Below are positions 34,790-45,149 of a stretch of DNA of 64,000 nt, piece after piece; the first letter of the stretch is position 1, and each line of letters starts with the position of its first letter. The stretch comes from Simmondsia chinensis (lineage: Eukaryota; Streptophyta; Magnoliopsida; Caryophyllales; Simmondsiaceae): assembly GCA_018398585.1 (NCBI GenBank), contig JAGTTD010000008.1, positions 23,273,172 to 23,337,171 of the forward strand, given 5' to 3'. The notes beneath the pieces were generated by a model, which was not told the origin of the DNA, made no database searches, and saw only the letters and a program-made list of their open reading frames with translations. A program made the position numbers and the translations under genes.

Positions 34790-36504
34790 GTGGTCTTTGG
34801 GTGCTCTGCTTGGTGGTTTCCGGCGAAGTCTTACAAAATTACAATTTTTACCCTTTTTTTAAGCTCAGGTTTATTTACCATAGCTGAAAAAGAGGGTCCC
34901 GTGGTTGTAGAGGGTGTTAATGATCTTGGCGAGTTTGTCTGTACGTCTGATGATCTCTCTTTGTACTTTGTTCCCCCACCGAATCTTATGAACGGGGCAG
35001 CTTTTGCTTCTATCGTGGGTTTTGACATGAGCACAACTGAGGAAAAATGGTATCGTACCCTTATGGGGCATTTCATTGGAGGTAGGATTGCTTATTCTAG
35101 ATGCGTTGCAATGGCAAAAATGCTATGGGGATCAATGGGTTTGGAATGTGTTATCTTCGAAGGGGATATCTACTATTTTCGTTTCAATGCGAAGGATGCA
35201 TCCAAAAGGATCCTTCATGAGGGGCCTTGGCATATCCAAGGTCACAGCCTCAATCTACAGCATTGGTCATTTGCGCATATCCCTAGGCCTGACCGGTCTA
35301 TTATATTTGTTTGGACACGAATCTATGGCCTGAAAGCGTGGCAATGGTCGAGAGAAACCCTAAGTACTATTGTTAGTGCTATAGGTCATCCTATTCACAT
35401 GGACAGGCCTACTTTTGAAGGCAGCAGACTTGATTATGCAAGGGTTGCTATGCGCATTGGTGCTCATATTGAACCGGCCAAGGAAATAAATGTTGAAATT
35501 TGTGAAGGTCAGTTCATCTATTTAGAGGTTCGTCATGAAGCTCTCCCTAAGCGATGCGACACAAGTCACGTTTGGGGTCACTCGTGCTAGGCCTCGCAAA
35601 CTCTGGCCCCCACTGATCAGCTGGCAAGGAGGGCCAGAAAAAACAGCCGGAAAAAGAATCGCCGCCGGAATAAGGCGGCGGGGCAAGGTGACGCCGCTAA
35701 GGGTCAGGTGGTGGACCATGGAAGAACCGTTGAGGGGGGTGGCATGGCGACCACCCTAGGGCTGGTGCAAGATGAGACTCTCGGGCCTATCATTGGGCCT
35801 AGGGTGGTCTCTAGTATTGGTCTTGGGGTTGGGCAGCAAGTAGGTGAGAGGGATCTTCTTTATGGGTCTTCTATTGGGCCTTTAGCTGTTGTTGGGCCAA
35901 CTTGGCCTCGGAATAAGCTTACGGATTTTGGATTGGGGGTTGGGGTTGATGATCGGGATGGGCCGCATTCTGCCGGCCTACCATCCTCCACTTGGCCCGT
36001 GCTTCCGTCGTCTAGTAGGCTGTCCCCCCCCCCCCCCCCCCCCCCCCAATGCTGCTGGGGGGGGGGGGGGGGGGCTCCATATTTTAGGCCCTCCGGCCTA
36101 GCTCACCCCCTTGCCCAGCGCGTGCACGCTGGGCCTACCGAGGCCCGTTGGGCCTCGGGCTCCCCTACCGAGCCCGTAAGGGCCTCGGCTTCCTCTCCCC
36201 TCCTGGTTTTTCTGATCAAGTTAGGGACGTTTTGGGTCTCTCAAAGTTCCGGATTGAAGCTGATTCGTCTACCAGTGAAGAGGATTAGAGTTGAGCTTTG
36301 GTTCCAAGTGAGATTATGGATGCACAAGACCACCTACTGGGGATTCTTGAGCCTGATTCTAATTCTGTGGACTCTGCTTCTTCTATTGGGCCTGAAGAGA
36401 GATCTACGGTTTAGCCTCAGATTGATTGTCGGGTGACTCGAGCTGCTTCAAAGAAGCAGGCTCAAGCAAACAACAACAAGTCGAAGGGCAAGAAGAAATT
36501 GTGA
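34790..36504 (+). pseudogene. L1-type LINE ORF1 with DUF4283-like domain
   Basis: The ORF1 product of plant L1 elements is an RNA-binding protein. The open frame 34,790-35,590 holds a DUF4283-like domain (RTLMGHFIGGRIAYSRCVAM, VIFEGDIYYFRFNAKDAS, ILHEGPWHIQGHSLNLQHW) and then ARVAMRIGAHIEPAKEINVE. It ends in a zinc-knuckle-like motif (LPKRCDTSHVWGHSC) in which the second Cys is Ser. After a frame change at about 35,590 the basic, Gly/Pro-rich tail continues at 35,600-36,436 and ends with KKQAQANNNKSKGKKKL before a stop. A C24/G18 tract interrupts the tail. Confidence 0.8.
36024..36074. repeat. C24 / G18 homopolymer inverted repeat
   Basis: A run of 24 C (36,024-36,047), the nine-base spacer AATGCTGCT, then 18 G (36,057-36,074). 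The two runs can pair into a perfect G:C hairpin, and the G run could also form a quadruplex. It lies within the L1-type ORF1 tail. Assembly or sequencing error in homopolymers is possible. Confidence 0.8.
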
Positions 36505-37742
36505 ATCAAATTGAGGATTGCTTGGCATTTGTTCTCTTTGTTTTTCTGTTGTTTCTATGTTTAGATTTGTACTTAGGAATTTTGTTTGATGTTCCTTTGT
36601 ATTTCGTCCTTGTTGCTTTTGCTTGTTGCTTTCCTTTTTGGATTTGCTTGTTGGCTTAGGCCTTGTTGGGGTATGCCCCATGTGCATCATGAAGAGCATC
36701 TTGTACGGTTTTTTTTTTTTTTTCGATTTACAATCACTGACTTATAAAAAAAAAAAAATCCCTAAAATTCATGTTTCATATTCATTCCCAAAAGACTAAT
36801 CCCACTTATGGCACGCTTCTTACCTTATTTTTGAACGTACTTTAAATAGACCCATTCCGTATCGAGATGACTCTATTGGGACATCTTTGAAAAGGATGGG
36901 TTTTGAGCTTAATCACAATGAAAGGTTAAAGAAACAAAAAGGAGCTAGGAGAATAATAGAAATAGATGAAGAGAGAGACAAGGAAGAAGAAAATTTTGTT
37001 GAAGAGGATGTGAGTAATGAGGAAGAACCTCAACAAGGAACTCGAAAAAGAAGGAGTGTAAGTGACCAAATTCCTTCTTTGGAAGAACAAGTGTTTTCCT
37101 TACACAAACATGCAACATCTTTACTCTCAAATCTTGAAGAGTTCCACAATGAAACACGATCCACACTACAAAAGATTTTATACTTTCTTGTGTAGATGAT
37201 GATCCTCTACTCCCGTTTATTGTGCATCATTTTGCTTGAAGTGAATGAAATGTTATGACTATTTGAGAATGTGTATCATTTCTTTGTGTTTAAGTATGCT
37301 CTTATTGCTTTTAATAGAGGGAGTTGTCACTTTTTCTATTCCTTATCCTGTGCTTTTTGTTAATGACAAAGGGGTAGAAAAATTGGTTTGTAGTTGGTGT
37401 TTAGGTGATTCATGTTTAGTTGTTTCATGTTATAGAAATGATACTTGGTGTAAGCTATTGAACATCTAACTCTTAAAATACATAACCATGGTATGAATTT
37501 TGTGCTTGATTGAGAAATGTTAAAAATGACGTTGATGTTAACCTACTAAATGTGTGATCTTTACAATGCATCAACTTAGGGGGAGAAAATTGAGTTTGAA
37601 CTTTTAACAGGTTGTATTTAACTCCATTACTTGATACAAAGTGAGAATTTGTATGATTTGATCAATCAATATTTTTATGGTGAATTCTATACTTTAAATT
37701 TCAAATTTTTAAGAGAAAACACCAAATGTTTGTCACCATCGG

Positions 37743-37754
37743 AATGGGGGAGAT
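37743..37754 (+). other. Polypurine tract, Copia copy B
   Basis: AATGGGGGAGAT lies directly against the start of the 3' LTR at 37,755 and is the expected primer for plus-strand synthesis. Confidence 0.8.
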
Positions 37755-39181
37755 TGTTGGCCCTAAAAGCCATTTATATTGTAATTTTGATGATAACTAT
37801 CATTTAGTGAGTCATTATATTTAAATTATTCTAATCTTGTTTGAAAGCGACTCGTAAAAAAGTTTGAAAAAAAATTAAAGCTAGTCATGTTAATACCAAT
37901 CTTTCTAAGACAATGGAACAATAGGAAAATAGATTAAAGTTGAAGAGAAGATTCATCCAGAATGAAGAGAATAAGATTCGAGTCCAAGTGCTATTATTTT
38001 TATTATTTAGGACTTAGGATTGAGATATATCAATTGAGTCAAATCTTAATATTGATATGTGATGCTCTAACAAAAGTGTTTCTGAAATATTTTTGAAATT
38101 TGATTTTCAAAAGTTATTTAAAAAATATTTAAGTCAAATTCAAGCCAATCTAGTTTGCCAATACAAAAATATTTTTCAAATCGGTATTATGAAAAGCATG
38201 CCAAAAAATAACAATATCCAATTTCAATGGGGTGACATTTTAATTTGATTGAATCAATCAACCATTCAAATGATTAAGGTAAACATGGAAGTTAATTCAA
38301 AAAATTAAGCTATGATGGTAATCAATCAATCAAGCTAAATTGTTAAAAATATTTAAAATCTTGCTAGGCATGCTAAGTGTTGAAGCATAGAAGGAATGTG
38401 TTGACACACAGAAATACAGTAGCCATCAAGAGCTACTGTGTGTCGTCACACAACCCTGTGTGTCAACACACAGACAAGGCTCCAAACGGCTACTTTTAAT
38501 GTGATTTCTTTCCTAATCTTTTCCATAACATTTTGAACATCCCCTAGGCCCTCATTTGCGTATAAATAAGGCTTGAATGCTTTGCTTTAAATCATCCCTT
38601 TCCCTCTAAGTATTCTTTGATCAAATGCTCTTATTCTCTTATGCTTTAAAGGCTTAATTTCGAGTTTCTTTTAAAGTTTTTCGTGAGCATCACTAGTTCT
38701 CTTTATTGTTGATTATTAATTTTAATTCTCATATCCTTCGCTTTGGGTAAGCTTGATCGATTTTCAATTCACTCTTGAAATATTGAAGAATTTTAGTACT
38801 TTAATCCTTTGATCACTTTATTTCATTTTCATTCTAAAGGTTGGATCCTAAGCCTACTATTATAAAAGGGTGGATTGTAAAGGTTGGGTTTTGAGTCCAC
38901 GTACAAAAAGATCGGTTGTAAAGTTTTGATCCCGAGCCTAGTTTTAAAAAGGATCATCAAGCTTAGTTAAAGGCTGAAGTGACGAAGAGTAGTCACTTAG
39001 CTTTCGGGTAGGAAGTGAACCATTATAAAAATCCTTGTGCATTATTTTTCTTGCCTTTATTTTTACATTTTATAGTTATTGTTTAGCTTTCAATTTATTT
39101 TTTTTATTCTTAAGGTTAAAAATTTTATTTTATCACAAATGAACCTAATTCAACCCCCTAAGGTTTCTCTTAGGGCCTTCA
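37755..39181 (+). repeat. 3' LTR of Copia copy B (1,427 bp)
   Basis: Starts TGTTGGCCCTAAAAGCC and ends GGGCCTTCA, followed by the ATATT duplication. Palindrome-derived motifs are at about 38,395-38,475 (several C-to-T changes at CpG). GGTTGGATC-type repeats are at about 38,840-38,940. Confidence 0.93.
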
Positions 39182-39589
39182 ATATTAATAGTTAACCCCT
39201 CTATTAGATACTCATTATAAATTATAGTTAAAAACTACTACTACTTTTCCATAACTTCCCCACTTGCCATTTTAGAAACATTCTATCTACAAAACATAAT
39301 TTTTTGTATCAATTACCATTACAATCACTTGGAATACTTTGGCCAAAGATTCTGAATTTTCGACCACTTACAATTATAAAAGGGGATATATGTATTTCAA
39401 AAGGGAGTACAGATTCCATATTGAACGTTGTCTTCAAGTTAGAATTAATGCTAAGCTCAATGTACAAAGGATTTTGGCCCCATCTATGAGACCTCACTTC
39501 GGAGCACATCAAAATGACATATACTATGTGTATGAGTACAAGATATTCTGAGGATTTAGATTCATGCTCTTTTATAGAATGAATTATTT

Positions 39590-40850
39590 ATTTTTGACAA
39601 AAATTCAGAAATAAATAATCAAAGTAATTCAAGTCAGTGTTCTAATCTCATTTAAAAACATGATCAGCACAGGTCATCTAAAGCATCATATTACAGTCTT
39701 ATCAGATAAGTTGTTTGAATTTATCACCAACTACGAACATACTTTTACAATAGATCACAATTTTGATTTAAGTCTATCTATGGCTCAATCTTAATGACCA
39801 GGTTAACCAAACTTTGACATGTCGTCTTTGACTATGTTCATCTCATACATGGCAGGGGTGAGCATGGGTCAGGTACCCTATCCGAAACACATTTCATTTC
39901 AGGTATCCAAAACACTAAAAGCGTCAAAATCATTACCCATAATGTGATCTAAAAAGTCAGGTACCCTAAAAGATCGAGTCGGATCACATCTGGTCGGGTA
40001 CCCGTCCGTTTAATTGAAATTTCTTCTAAACTATTTTATGAAAGACACAAACAACTATCTACATTTAGTTGTTTGGGAATATATTATAAAATTATTATAA
40101 CAACATTCCATTTGATCTTCTTAATTTAAAATTAAAAAAAATCGTGCACATAATTGTCATACTTTGATAGTAACAAAATTATAAACAATCTTAAATGACT
40201 ATGGCACATTAATCAAAGCTTTACAAACCTGTGAAAGTTCAAGGATTATATGCAGAGAAATAGAGCATAACTAAAACAAAGTATCGATATTCTACTAATT
40301 TACTATTACTCATTCATTAGTCTTTATTTTCTGTGATAGATGGCTCAAACTTTAAAAAATTTTAACATAAAAATAGGGTAAAATTTGTCAAAAGAAAAAA
40401 ATACATAACTTGAAAAATGTTCGTTGGGATTTAAAATTAAACATGCAGCCTTAATATTTAGTGAAGATAATATAATTAATATTCTAAATAAATTAAAATT
40501 TTTTGGTTAGCATAATATAAACAAAATTAATGTCAGGTCGAATCGGGTACCCGAAAAGTTTCCAAAATGATGCCCGTAACCGAACCGGTATCCATAGTTC
40601 AACAGGTTGGATATACCTTGACTGGATATTTTCGGGTCCGTTACCCTAATTTTTTGGATTGGTTTCGGTTTGGTTTTTTGGGTGTTCTAGTTCTCAGGTA
40701 CTTTTGCTCACCCCTAATACAAGGGTTCAGAAAAAAATCACGCATATATTTAACTCGTAAAACACTATCAAAATTTAAATAAAAAAAGCAATTTTTAGTT
40801 TTTATTTTGGAAAGCAAACTAATTTGATTTTTTAGTCACTGCCCCAACAA
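39590..40850 (+). repeat. Dispersed repeat of unknown class, interrupted by the hAT element
   Basis: The segments 39,590-39,852 and 40,717-40,850 match, in reverse complement, about 61,960-62,400. Shared phrases include AAGTCTATCTATGGCTCAAT and GACATGTCGTC/GACATGTCATC. The second copy lacks the hAT insertion. No coding motif is visible, and the class is unknown. Confidence 0.7.
39853..40716 (+). mobile_element. Non-autonomous hAT DNA transposon, 864 bp
   Basis: Terminal inverted repeats are CAGGGGTGAGCA at the left and TGCTCACCCCTA at the right. The 8-bp target duplication is ATACATGG (39,845-39,852) and ATACAAGG (40,717-40,724), seven of eight matching, which is the hAT length. GGTACC palindromes recur near the ends (39,872, 39,960, 39,997 and 40,546). 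There is no transposase ORF. The homologous repeat at 62,050-62,110 gives an empty site. Confidence 0.9.
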
Positions 40851-41150
40851 TCTATCACTAGTCTTAAACCGTATTACCCTTACATTGCATAACTATCCCC
40901 TGGGGATCTCCCAACTTGTTGACTATAACAAATTTTTGATAATTCCAATTTAATATATAATTATTCATATCATATAGGTCCATTTACTAACCATTTTTCA
41001 TCAAATTTTTATCGTTTTTTTTTTTTTTTTTGCTCATATTATTATTCCCTTACAAAAACAATCATTTTATGCTAATTCTTGCTAGGTTTTATCATCAACA
41101 TCAACAAGTGAATGCAAGATATATCGAACAAAAGCAATAAAAATGGGCAA
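40851..41150. other. No feature recognised; T17 run
   Basis: AT-rich spacer with a T run at about 41,015-41,031. Somewhere here the Athila-like internal region begins, but I cannot see a primer site or LTR. Confidence 0.35.
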
Positions 41151-41577
41151 AACACATCAAGATCCCGATTTGTAGGTAACGCGCACTCTCCCGCCTTTCA
41201 GGGAGGGCATAGGTAGGATGTTCGACCTCACTCCAATGTTACTCATGATGACCCTCCTCCTCCACATCCAGGATATATGTCACAGTTCGAGGATCATATG
41301 CTCCACCTTATGGAGGACACCACACAACCGGTTAAGTCTCACTCGCAATCTATTGCCAAATTAGAGAACCAGATAAGACATTTGACCCACGCACTGAATA
41401 GGACAGAGGAAGGGAGGTTACTCTTCCAACCACTCACAAATTCAATAGGATCAACAAGTTCTAATCCTAGCTTACTCATTTGTGAGCAAGCTCAGGTTGT
41501 GTTTGTTTCGGGAGCGGAGAACCTTAGGGAAGTTAAGGTTGCAACTTAGAAGGATGTGACTCGCCCTCCCACTACTG
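41150..41577 (+). pseudogene. gag: Athila-like Gypsy gag fragment
   Basis: The frame 41,277-41,549 reads SIAKLENQIRHLTHALNRTE followed by EEGRLLFQP, the C-terminal part of plant Athila/Tat Gag, where a 'LE.QI.QLA.ALN.R..G.LPSQP' pattern is conserved. It is cut at 41,577 by Gypsy element C and continues after that element at 46,922 with the protease region. Confidence 0.7.
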
Positions 41578-41901
41578 TGTTATAAACCGTGATATTTTGT
41601 CTTAGTTTTGGTTTCTTTTCTTGTAAATAAGAGTTAAAGGTTGTAAGTTTTATTGTTGGGCTTAGGCCCAAAGTTAGTTAGTTAGTTATGTTCTAGCCTT
41701 AGTTTCATACTTAGAAGTACTATTAAAGCTAAAAGTGTAAGAAGAGGAGGGTCATTCAAGAAATACAAACACACTATCTCATTGAGATATTTTCTTCCTC
41801 TCATATTAACTCTTCTATAATTCTCATCCCCATTCCCTTCTTTCTCATTTATATTCTATTCTATCACTAGGTTAAGCTCAAGATCTTCTTGAAGTTTAAC
41901 A
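41578..41901 (+). repeat. 5' LTR of Gypsy element C
   Basis: 324 bp, TGTTATAAACCGTG...GAAGTTTAACA. Followed by the primer site TGGTATCATAGTT at 41,904, a near match to the initiator-Met tRNA complement. Confidence 0.95.
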
Positions 41902-41964
41902 ATTGGTATCATAGTTGGTTGTTGTCATTAGGTTGAATCCGATCATTGAATTTGGCATTCATCA

Positions 41965-43010
41965 ATGCCTAGTCGTGTAACCACAAGAGCTGGAGCAGCA
42001 AATGCAGCAGCTGCTGCTAATGTGGATCCAAATGTGTCTTATGTAGCTGCTGTGGAGGGAGCAGCTACTCCAAACCAGGAGTATCTCACTATCTCTCAAT
42101 TCAGAGATGAAATGAAGGAAATGCTTAAAACACAAATGGAGCAGATGTTTGCTCAAGTGAAGGTGATGCAATCGAAGCATGATCAGTAGCTGTCTGATCA
42201 AATGCAGCAACAGAGCAGGAGGTTTGATGATCAGATTATGGGACTTCAGGCTCAAATTACCAGACAGGAGGCATCATCTAGTACTAGAATTCTATTACTC
42301 GCCAGTCAGTTGGGCCAACCTCCAAGAGGGGAACCACCCCTCAGTTCGAGTGTAGCGGTTGGGCCACAGGATCGACCTCCAGAGCAAGGTTAAGCTCTTG
42401 GTGCTAGCATATCAGTGGGACAAGATGATCAGCAAACAGATCAGCCACAACCTCAGAATTCTGTGAACAATGATAATTCAACCCGCAGTAAGAGCAATGA
42501 ATTCGGGCAACCACACTCCTGGCTGAAGAGGTGTGAACGCTACTTCCATTTCAACCACATTACTGATGATCAGAGGGTTGAACTAGCTTCTGTGTACCTC
42601 CATGGTGACCACGAGGTATGGCTTTATAGTCTTTTGAAAAGTAACCCTTCGTTGTCCTGGGATGAATTTGTGATGGAATTGTGCGAGAGATTTGGAGATG
42701 AGGATTCTAGTGATATAGTTGATAATTTTAATAAAGTAATCCAAGTCACCTCTGTGAAAGAGTATATGGTCAGTTTTGGGAACCTTAGAGCAAGCATGAT
42801 AGCTGCCTACCCACAAGCTACTGAGGCTTATTATGTGTCCAGCTTCATCAGTGGCTTAAAGCCAAAGATTAAGAACTTGGTGAAGGCTGTTGGTCCTAGA
42901 ACCTTGTCTGAAGCTTATGCCAAAGCTAAGTTGTTGGAGGCTACAGTTTTAGCAACAAGTGAAGGTTCAAAGAACAAGTTCAGTGGAGTTTCTTCATAAC
43001 TAAAGAACGG
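41965..43010 (+). pseudogene. gag: Gypsy gag, element C
   Basis: Starts MPSRVTTRAGAANAAAAANV, the Ala-rich N-terminus also found in element E (MARVTTRAG). The middle is Gln-rich with coiled-coil character. The retrotransposon Gag domain is well kept at 42,510-42,950: WLKRCERYFHFNHITDDQRV, ASVYLHGDHEVWLYSLL, FVMELCERFGDED and YYVSSFISGLKPKIKNLV. In-frame stops at about 42,187, 42,391 and 42,997. Confidence 0.9.
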
Positions 43011-43017
43011 TGGGAAA

Positions 43018-43614
43018 ATGAAGTATGGTCGTTCTAATGACAAGAAGGACAAGAGGTTGTGCTTTAAATGCAACCAACCTTACTTCTTTGGACATAAGTG
43101 CAATGCTAAGTACCTTATGTCAGCAAGAGAAGCTGTAGCTAGTGAGGAATCTGACAGTGAAGATGCTAGTGCTGAAGTGGGTAGTGTAGAGGAGGTCTTA
43201 GAAGATGAAGTGGAGATTTCAATGAAAGCATTAACAGGTAGTGGAGCTCACAATACCATAAGGATCAAGGGGCAAGCTGGCAAGAAATCTATTGTGATTC
43301 TGATTGACAGTGGTAGCACTCACAGTTTCATTGATCCTAAGGTAGTAAGAAAGGTTGGTTATGAAATCATCAGAACTCATCCATTAGCTGTGACCGTAGC
43401 TGATGGAAACTCCATCCTCACTCAAACTAAGTGCCAAAGCTACAATTGGACTATACAGAACCATAAGTTCACATATGATTTCATAATCCTCCCCTTAGGA
43501 GGGTGTGATATGGTCCTTGGGGAGGATTGGATGAGGACTTTCAGTCCTGTGGTCTTTGACTTTGCTCAATTGGTGGTTTCCTTTGATATGCAAGGCTCCA
43601 CAGTTAAGCTATAA
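43018..43614 (+). pseudogene. pol: Gypsy zinc knuckle and aspartic protease, element C
   Basis: An intact CCHC-like knuckle (CFKCNQPYFFGHKC) lies at residues about 18-31. An acidic linker follows, then MKALTGSGAHNTIRIKG and the protease active site LIDSGSTHSFID (about residues 97-108), which has the DSG triad. The flap/C-terminal part reads LPLGGCDMVLGEDWM. This frame is uninterrupted for 198 codons and ends at 43,612. Confidence 0.9.
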
Positions 43615-43739
43615 GGCATGGCAGATAAGGGCCAGATTCAGCTATTGAGTGGCAAGGGGTTAAGTGATAGGATCAAAAAGAAGGCATGCTAGTGAATTGG
43701 GCAATTATTTGCTATTTCTTCTTCTGAAGTGCAGAGCCA

Positions 43740-45075
43740 AATTCACCCAGATTTGCATGATCTCATTAAAGGATTCAAGGACTTGTTTCAAGTCCCAACA
43801 GCTTTACCTCCTAAGAGGAACTTAGACCATGCAATTCCTCTAAAGATGAATTCAGAACCTATGAAACTCCGACCTTAGAGGTGTCCTCATTCACAGAGAA
43901 CTGAAATAGAAAGAAAAGTGGAAGAGTTGCTCAAGTCATGTTTCATCCGTCCCGGTCACAGTCCTTTTGCATCTCCTTTCATCTTAGTGAAGAAGAAGGA
44001 TGGGTCTGCTAGATTGTGTATTGACTACAGACAGCTAAATTCCATTACCATTAAAGATAAGTTTCCAATTCCCATTATTGATGACCTTCTTGATGAGCTG
44101 ATTGGAGCATGTTTCATTTCCTAGTTGGATTTGAGGCAGGGAAACCACCAGATCAGAGTTTTGGAGCAGGACATTTACAAGACAACCTATAGGACTCATC
44201 ACGGACATTATAAGTTCGTGGTCATGCCTTTTGGTTTGACAAATGCTCCAGCCACCTTCCAAGTAGTCATGAATGAAGTTTTCAAACCACTACTGAGGAA
44301 ATTTGTTCTGGTATTTTTCAATGACATACTCATCTACAACTCTTCACTGGAAGACCACGTGAGTCACGTGAGGGAAAAGTTCTTGTTGATGAGAAGCCAC
44401 AAGCTGTATGCCAAGTTATCCAAGTGTTCATTTGCTCAGCCTCAAATTGAGTATCTAGGACATGTCATCTCTCAAGATTGTGTTGCTACTGACCCTTCCA
44501 AAGTACAAGCTATGAGGGAATGGCCAGTTCTAATTACTTTGAAGTAGTTAAGGGGATTCTTGGGTTTAACAAGCTACTATAAGAAATTTATAGTTGGCTA
44601 TGGATCCATTGCCAAGCCATTGACAGATCTTTTTAAAAAGGATTCCTTCCTGTGCTCTGCTAAGGCTCAAAGTTCCTTTGAAGCCTAGAAGGTAGCCATG
44701 TGTTCAACCCCTGTATTAGCCATGCCAAACTTTGATGAGGAGTTCATCTTGGAAATAGATGCGAGTGGGAGCGGCATTAGAGCTATTCTGTCACAGGGAG
44801 GAAGGCCAATTGCATATCTCAGTTAGTCTCTTAGTGCAAAGCATCAGGAGTTATCAACATATGAGAAGGAATACTTAGCAATTTTGCTAGCGGTGGACAA
44901 GTGGAGACATTATTTGGAGGGCCATCGATTCAGCATAAGGACAGATCACCAGAGTTTGAAATACTTGCTTAAGCAAAAGATCATCACTAGGATACAGAAG
45001 AAGGGGTTGATGAGGATGCTGGAACTGACTTATGTTATAGAATACAAGAAAGGAAAGGAGAATCAGGAAGCCAAT
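43740..45075 (+). pseudogene. pol: Gypsy reverse transcriptase and RNase H, element C
   Basis: In frame with gag. RT blocks: [52 protein letters not shown] (first catalytic Asp), [19 protein letters not shown]. The catalytic box reads [10 protein letters not shown], where FFDD has become FFND. RNase [55 protein letters not shown]. Stops interrupt at about 43,691, 43,877, 44,123, 44,545, 44,686 and 44,824. Confidence 0.9.
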
Positions 45076-45149
45076 GCTTTATTTAGAAGATTAGAGGAAG
45101 CTGAACATGGTTTTTATGGGGCTGTGTCAATCATTTTACTAGCCTGGAT

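Larger units (their letters stand above)
34100..36760 (+). mobile_element. L1-type LINE insertion carrying ORF1 but no ORF2, 2.66 kb
   Basis: Bounded by a perfect 13-bp target duplication CCTAAAATTCATG (34,087-34,099 and 36,761-36,773) and ending in an A-rich tail (36,744-36,758), the signature of target-primed reverse transcription. The 5' part is GC-rich with a 17-G run at 34,115-34,131. ORF1 fills most of the element. After its stop (about 36,504) only a 3' untranslated region follows. No endonuclease or reverse transcriptase is present, although plant L1 elements normally carry both after ORF1. Confidence 0.9.
31987..37193 (+). pseudogene. 3' accessory ORF of Copia copy B, broken by three insertions
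   Basis: It begins at the ATG at 31,987 (MGSTKRSEAPTNKKSRN) and is interrupted at 32,111. It resumes at 32,926-33,186 (LFGRFVDWTWVRRNNLREL, then LVREFYFNLKIFRTTLELS and VLGQVIKINASYINELLGF), again at 33,816-34,099, and finally at 36,761-37,193. The final part reads KRMGFELNHNERLKKQKGAR, an acidic block, and a coiled coil (SLEEQVFSLHKHATSLLSN). The pieces align with copy A, which has no insertions. The conserved part resembles the putative plant transposon protein domain. Its role in the element is unknown. Confidence 0.72.
25122..39181 (+). mobile_element. Copia LTR retrotransposon copy B (SIRE-like), 14.06 kb with nested insertions
   Basis: Same family as copy A. Its LTRs are 25,122-26,439 and 37,755-39,181, both TG...CA, and the 5-bp target duplication is ATATT (25,117-25,121 and 39,182-39,186). 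The excess length comes from three later insertions in the 3' accessory ORF: a CACTA element (32,112-32,922), a solo LTR (33,187-33,815) and an L1-type insert (34,100-36,760). Without these the element would be close to copy A in size. Domain order is gag, protease, integrase, RT, RNase H, accessory ORF, all with disabling mutations. Confidence 0.95.
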
